A model generated the notes under the pieces. The model was not told the DNA's origin and searched no databases. It saw only the letters and a program-made list of their open reading frames with translations. Position numbers and translations under genes: made by a program. A stretch of DNA of 64,000 nt from Rhabditophanes sp. KR3021. Its lineage: Eukaryota > Nematoda > Chromadorea > Rhabditida > Alloionematidae. Positions 59,232-64,000 of the stretch are shown here, in pieces. Position 1 is the first letter of the stretch. Each line of letters starts with the position of its first letter. The stretch lies in assembly GCA_963281155.1 (NCBI GenBank), contig CAUJLY010000002.1:6262001-6326000 (forward strand), given 5' to 3'.

Positions 59232-59395
59232 ACCGTGTCGATTTGTTTTCGAAGATCACTTCAAAACCAAAGGAATTGTTAAAGATATCCAATGGGATCA
59301 AAAAGAATATTTGGTGTTGTCAAGTAATGGAGACATGCTTTTATGTCCAGAAACACATTTATGTAAAATTAGACCTGTTAAGGACAACAATTAAT
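59232..59395 (+). other. Exon-like coding block (right copy), unrecognised
   Basis: Counterpart of 7397-7550. The frame GIVKDIQWDQKEYLVL to CKIRPVKDNN and stop is intact, with CPE in place of CPQ. No start or partner exon identified. Confidence 0.3.
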
Positions 59396-59855
59396 TAGCT
59401 ATTTATCCTTTTAATAACTATTTTTGTTAACCATTAATTAATCATTGATTTTTAATAACTACTTTTTGATGTTGGATAAAACTATTTATTAAATCAATTT
59501 GTTTTATTATTTTAAAAGACATTTAATTATGCAGAATATATCCCGTTCTATTTATTTGTAATGCTTGGAAAAACTTACAATCATTCAAAATGTGTTAGTC
59601 AGTTTTTGCAAATGTATAATCGCATACGTCTCTAAATTTTATATTGTTGATGACACATACTTTTGGATTTATTATTTACATTTGATATAGAATTATCAGT
59701 TGTGATCAGAAATTAAAAAACTCCACCCCATTCTTATCTCCAAATACACTGATAGCAATCCTTACATAACCACATTTTCCTTCTCTCAAATAAGCATTTT
59801 TCTACTTTTGTTCAAGAATACCTTTTACTTTACTAAATTAAATAGTTACTCAAAA

Positions 59856-60810
59856 ATGATCTTGTGTAAGTCTTGAATTAATAAATAATTATATTTTTTA
59901 AGTTGGAGGGGAGTGTTCAAAACAATCAGTTGTTGAAATTGATATAAAACGAAATTCAGTAAAAAGAATTGGGAATTTATCTATTGGAAAAAAATATCAT
60001 TGCTCAGAAAAAATAGGAAATGATGTATTTGTATTAGGAGATATTAATAGCAAAAAAATCGAAAAGTATGTTCTCAGTTTTAATTATTAACTAAGCATTT
60101 TTAGGTATAATCTGGAAAGTAACCAATCTGAAGTTCTTTCATTGGAAATGACTTCTGACAAATATTGTTATTCATCTGTTGTTCACTCAAATAGAATTTA
60201 TGTTATTGGTGGAGAATCCTGTGGCTGGTTATTTGGACAGCGAATTGACACTGTTGAATAGTAAGTATGGCAATATTTACATTTATTTTATATTTAGTTT
60301 CGAACCTGAAAAAATGAAATGGATCGATGCTCCCAAGTTATTACAATCAATTAATTTTCACGACTCAGTTATTGTTGATGAAATTATTTATGCTGTAGGA
60401 GATATTTTGTCTACCAAGTTCCAAAGGTAATTAAAGAGACTAATTAAATAAACAAAGTCTTTAGATTTGATCCACGTGAGGGTAAATGGACTTTTTTGGC
60501 TGATATTCCAAATAAAACATATTGGACTGCTCTGTCTGTGTTTGAACATACAATAACATGTTCAGGGGGTGGAAATACTCAATCATTGTGCCAAGTTTAC
60601 GACATAAAAAATAACAAATGGGATAAACTTGCAAATTTGACTATTCCTGTTTCGGGTGCAAGATCTATCGAAAATGAAACATCTATTATTGTTGCAGGTG
60701 GACCAAATAGTGACCAAATTCAATTATACAACAAAGATAACAAAACCTGGAGTATTATGGATATAAAATTACCACATAAAAATTATCGTAGTTCCAAAAT
60801 TTGGTTATAA
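59856..60810 (+). CDS. Small kelch-repeat protein (right copy)
   Basis: Exons 59856-59865, 59903-60065, 60105-60260, 60298-60426 and 60465-60810 give 267 residues, exon for exon the same as the left copy. Kelch blades and lack of BTB/BACK are as described there. In exons 4-5 it differs from the left copy at four residues: SGGGNTQSLC versus SGGGDTRSLC, DIKNN versus DIRNN, and KLANL versus KLPNL. All introns keep GT..AG ends (one donor differs by a single base, GTATGT versus GTACGT). It is transcribed toward the right window edge, while the left copy runs toward the left edge. Confidence 0.8.
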
Positions 60811-61073
60811 TTTGAAATAAAACATTATTGTATGGAAAGTTCTTTTATTTGCAAAGCACCTATTTTTAATTTATGGTATCTAAATAAGTGCATATTTAAA
60901 TTGTCAAAAATCCAGTTTAAACAATCCGGAAACATTTTGAGTAGTAATTTATTCAAATGTTCCAACTTATTTTTTGCATGACCTCATATTTGTTTTTGCC
61001 TTTTAATAATTATTTTGCAAAAATAAATAAAGTCATATGAAGCAATACATTCGCATAAAAATTATCGGAAAAG

Positions 61074-62443
61074 TTACATTTCTAAATAATCGTTGTAATC
61101 TTTAGAAAGTTTAGTAAAGAAATTAGTTAATAAGTCGGTTGAAGGGAATGTAAAAAGGAATCCTTCCTTAGCATTCAATGGAGCGATTGCCAGTTTGCTT
61201 TGGGTAGTAGATCTCAGTATGAAGCATCTCCCATTCAGTTGACCAGGATCCTAATACTGAGTTTTTGTTTGATAAAAGTATTCTTTTGTCAGTAGTAAGG
61301 AGGACAGCCTTGTCTGACAACCGCGCATGTCCAACATAACTATCAGTGCTTAAATAAAATCCATTTTCTGTATCTTTAAGGTATTTGTACCCAGTAGACT
61401 CTTGGTGTAGGGTCTGATAATCTTGCCTCCATGGGTGAATCTCTAGCCATTCCTTCGCCAAAGTTGTGCGGCTTTCTGTTTTGCTCTTCTTGCCTCTTTC
61501 TTTGTTACTCATCATCAAAGGATGATAAAGATATGAGTATATCTAACTTACCCATGAATAAGTCCATTATAAGGTTGGTAGAATAGATCCTCAACACCAC
61601 TAGACAAATCACGAACCAACCCAAATGGATTTCCAATTATATCCAAGTACGAGTACATAAAGCTGCTTCAAAGCTTGTGAAACATAATGGTTCTGGATGT
61701 CTGCTTGAAGTTTGCCAAAATCCATAAAAGCATTTTTCTTCTCGAAGAAAGCCAGTTTTAGTACCACGTCTTGAATGTTTGCAATGTTCGTGATTGATGC
61801 ACCAACCGATTTCAGTAGAACATTTAAAAACTCAAGTTGCGAATGAGCACTTGTTTCTGTTCTTCATCCACATTAGGATTCAACGAGTTAGGTGTGAAAC
61901 CTAGATGGACCATCAAAGGTGAGAAGTGCAAATCTTCGAAGAAAGACTTTTAGTAGCCGTCAATATTTCCTTGTGGGAAACACTTGAATCTGCTTTTGTA
62001 TTCACGTTCCCAAATTATCTTACTCTTATTCATTGACATAATCTCTTGCCCAAGGATGTTGTTGACTAAGGAAATACCAAGACCATGAAGGATAGATTCC
62101 ATCTCTGAATCCATTTGAGCACTTTCATTCTTCTGAGAGGCATTGTCAGCAACTTGCAAATCAATCTTTGCCTTCCATTAAGGAACGATACACAATAAAA
62201 ATGGTCGTAGTCGCGACTTGGCAAATAACTATTGTATTCATTCTTGGACATATCTAAAACCAAAATTAAGACTTCATTAAATTGTCATATTATCTTACTA
62301 GTTAAGGCCGAATATTCTCCATTCAAATGATCTGTCGGTTGCAATGACATCATTCCATGTGGAAGGCTTCATTTGATTGGTATTGACCACGAAACAGTTC
62401 CCAGAACCTTTTTGTTTGAATTGAATAGGCAAAGGAGTCGTAT
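61074..62443 (-). pseudogene. VPS13-like: VPS13 C-terminal pseudogene (right copy)
   Basis: Counterpart of the left-arm pseudogene with the same frame breaks and the same deletion before DDEYQRKR. It keeps DSEMESILHGLGISL, which is shortened on the left, so it is the less decayed copy. An open stretch at 61168-61518 covers HQESTGYKYLKDTENGFYL to WSTEWEMLHTEIYYPKQ, corresponding to the far C-terminus of VPS13. Further frame breaks precede the terminal AYNDYLEM stop. Confidence 0.85.
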
Positions 62444-62534
62444 TACTGTACAAATAATTAGTTATGATGAGAAGGCCTAATGCCGATAAGGTAGCAAACA
62501 ACAAAGCGTTTGCAATTGCGGAACTCATTTTCAA
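62298..62534 (-). other. Chimeric ORF across the right arm boundary
   Basis: A 78-codon ORF starts outside the repeat with a membrane-anchor sequence (SSAIANALLFATLSALGLL, then IITNYLYSN). It runs in frame into the VPS13 pseudogene (PLPIQFKQKGSGN) and ends FGLN. The N-terminal part resembles, weakly and by eye, the signal anchor of signal peptidase subunit SPCS3. If so, the duplication boundary has cut off the first exon of that gene. Whether it is expressed is unknown. Confidence 0.35.
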
Positions 62535-62584
62535 AAATAAAAAACAGTAAAACTAGCATTTACTCTTGAAAATCATTTAATTAT

Positions 62585-62976
62585 TAAAAGAGGAATATAT
62601 GATGTCGGTGATTTAGCTGTATCAGTTTCATTGGCTCATTTTATGTGAATAATTTCTATAATCTTGGATGTTTTAAGGAATATAATGGAGATAAGATTAC
62701 CTTCCAAGATACAATAACATGAGGAATAGTTAATTCAAGCGTAAAATCTGATGGAGCTAGTTTTAGATTTTCCTTGGTTTTAATAATATTTTTTATGAAA
62801 TTTATGTATATTGCCTCAAAAAAAGCATATTCTTCCCACAAAATTGAAATGCAGCCTTTGTTTTTAATAAGTATTTTTTTGCTTTTATTAATTTCATTAC
62901 CAATCGTGTATATAAAGCATAAATAATTATATTCTAATGACCATAATGTAATCAAAGTTTTAAAGATAATAGGCAT
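62585..62976 (-). CDS. Hypothetical two-exon small protein
   Basis: Exon 62701-62976 (92 codons) and exon 62585-62662 join through GTAATC...ATCCAAG to 117 residues. The product has KGCISILWEEYAFFEAIYIN, then LTIPHVIVSWK and, after the splice, IIEIIHINEPMKLIQLNH. I see no domain. The splice sites are moderate, and composition is less AT-driven in the second half. It lies between the myosin V 3' end and the repeat arm. Confidence 0.3.
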
Positions 62977-63054
62977 ATTAAAAAAATTACAAACAAATTA
63001 AAATCTTTATGCATAGGATAAATAAATATAATAATAAATTAATACAACTACCCA

Positions 63055-64000
63055 TCAAACCAACTTACACGCCTTTCCCAGTCTTAAGCAACTTGGCAAA
63101 GTGACACTTTTTAAATCAACATCAGAATAAACAAATTTAGATACATCCAAAGGCACTACAAAACCTCCTGGCATAATTGATTCTTTATTTCCATTTTCAC
63201 GTTTATTTAATTGAACTTCTAAAGCCACTAGGAAATCTGCGGACGGTTCTTCTTCTTCAAAGTCGATTGAAGGCGTATAATGCTTGAGGATGCTTAAAAT
63301 TTGTCTAGGTTTAAGGTCATCTGTCATCTCACCACTTAATGTATCAATATTACTTGTTGTTTTTTGAGATTGTAACAAATGACACGCTTGAATTAATGGA
63401 TTTAAATAATGAGAAAACTCGGCAAATTTGTTTGTTTTCAGCCATTGTTCCAATTCCACGACATTGTGTTTAATAACAAAAGCTTTTTCAAAAGTGCATA
63501 AATCTTTTCGGAACATCATATGATTCAGGGCTAGTGAGGATGACCATTGTATTAACTGGCAGAATATTTGCTTTATTAAGTCTTCATCGGCGGACATCGC
63601 TTTCAGGCTTGATACGATTGAGGTTAAATAGGTAAGTAGACCTGCTAACCCTTTGTCTCCCGAAGATGTTGATTTTGTTGCATCGTGCATTAGGATTGCT
63701 GGGACAATCTTTGGAATAAGAACCGGTTCGACGTGTTTTTTTAATAGGCATTGATATCCGCTTTCAATACGGGATTCCAATTGTTTTCTGAAAGCGTGGC
63801 CCTCAATTTTCTGTAAACGTTGCAGCATCTGTACCCCGGTATTCTTTTCAAACCATTCTTTTTTTGAATGTTTATTGTCTACAGAATATTGTCTCATCAA
63901 ATTAAGTAACTTCACAGAACTAGTAAGCCAGAACAACACGATTTCAAAAGAACTATTTTCACCCAACATTTCCTTAATTCCATCATCAACATGTGTGAAA
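63055..64000 (-). CDS. MYO5: Myosin V C-terminal globular tail (partial)
   Basis: A 315-residue open frame runs in from the right edge (codons from 63999) and stops at 63055. It is the dilute (DIL) cargo-binding domain of class V myosin: FWLTSSVKLLNLMRQYS near the start, YQCLLKKHVEPVLIPKIVPA, LIKQIFCQLIQWSSSLALNH, MMFRKDLCTFEKAFVIKHNV, LEQWLKTNKF and LNPLIQACHLLQSQK, ending VTLPSCLRLGKACKLV. The tail binds vesicle and organelle adaptors for actin-based transport. Motor, IQ and coiled-coil exons lie outside the window. The matching order and spacing of DIL blocks make the class assignment firm. Confidence 0.9.
   Translation of the reverse strand, partial: FTHVDDGIKEMLGENSSFEIVLFWLTSSVKLLNLMRQYSVDNKHSKKEWFEKNTGVQMLQRLQKIEGHAFRKQLESRIESGYQCLLKKHVEPVLIPKIVPAILMHDATKSTSSGDKGLAGLLTYLTSIVSSLKAMSADEDLIKQIFCQLIQWSSSLALNHMMFRKDLCTFEKAFVIKHNVVELEQWLKTNKFAEFSHYLNPLIQACHLLQSQKTTSNIDTLSGEMTDDLKPRQILSILKHYTPSIDFEEEEPSADFLVALEVQLNKRENGNKESIMPGGFVVPLDVSKFVYSDVDLKSVTLPSCLRLGKACKLV

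Larger units (their letters stand above)
58454..62445. repeat. Right arm of ~4 kb inverted duplication
   Basis: Reverse complement of 4272-8331 (see that entry). It holds the kelch gene on the plus strand and the VPS13 pseudogene on the minus strand. The inner edge lies about 155 bp after the obscurin stop; the outer edge is fused to a different sequence from that on the left. Confidence 0.9.

Noticed and set aside
4272..62445. Inverted arms as terminal repeats of a giant DNA transposon such as a Polinton
   Set aside because: Arms contain ordinary host genes, and the interior has conserved housekeeping genes and no integrase, polymerase or capsid gene.
1..64000. tRNA and rRNA genes
   Set aside because: I scanned for B-box-like GGTTCGA contexts and rRNA-like GC-rich stretches and found no convincing candidate; a covariance-model search was not possible.

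Overview
This is nuclear DNA of a small-genome invertebrate. It is AT-rich (roughly 70% by eye), packed with single-copy animal genes, and most introns are 40-60 bp with clean GT..AG ends. The gene set (Frizzled, ZAK/MAP3K20, IA-2, Draper/MEGF10-like receptors, an obscurin/UNC-89 kinase module, and trissin-like and kinin-like neuropeptide precursors) is animal and protostome. An arthropod with a compact genome, perhaps an acariform mite, is my best guess, but no species-diagnostic marker is present.

Layout. 0-4 kb: 3' end of an IA-2/PTPRN-type pseudophosphatase and intronless glucosidase II alpha. 4.3-8.3 kb and 58.5-62.4 kb: two arms of a ~4 kb inverted duplication about 50 kb apart, each carrying an intact five-exon kelch gene and the same decayed VPS13 C-terminal pseudogene. 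8.5-16 kb: NUP58-type FG nucleoporin and a Frizzled receptor with two GC-AG introns. 18-23 kb: a tandem array of short EMI+EGF (Draper/MEGF10-like) receptors, the middle copy a deletion derivative. 24-30 kb: three secreted peptide precursors (trissin-like, a GGGRxF/RFamide precursor, a kinin-like precursor). 30-38 kb: a coiled-coil protein, SRP9, and PAN2, whose largest intron holds a peptide-type GPCR on the opposite strand. 40-50 kb: ZAK, a DNAJB co-chaperone, a frameshifted glutaredoxin, a serpin and a short ORC1. 51-58 kb: an obscurin/UNC-89 homologue reduced to kinase-linker-Ig-FN3-kinase. Right edge: myosin V tail (DIL domain), entering from outside.

Functional links. The genes are mostly unrelated housekeeping and signalling genes. 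The exceptions are the tandem receptor family at 18-23 kb and the peptide-precursor cluster at 24-30 kb. IA-2 (dense-core vesicle membrane protein) and the peptide GPCR are functionally compatible with the peptide genes, but that is only inference.

Most distinctive observations: the long-range inverted duplication; a PAN2 deadenylase carrying a ZC3H14/Nab2-type CCCH finger inside a shrunken UCH region; a neuropeptide precursor with eight GGG/AGG-type peptides plus one RFamide; GC-AG introns with the same donor twice in Frizzled; single-base frame slips in obscurin and at the glutaredoxin active site; and antisense gene fragments inside introns. Exon coordinates were derived by hand from splice signals, reading frame and remembered family conservation. 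No alignment or database search was run.
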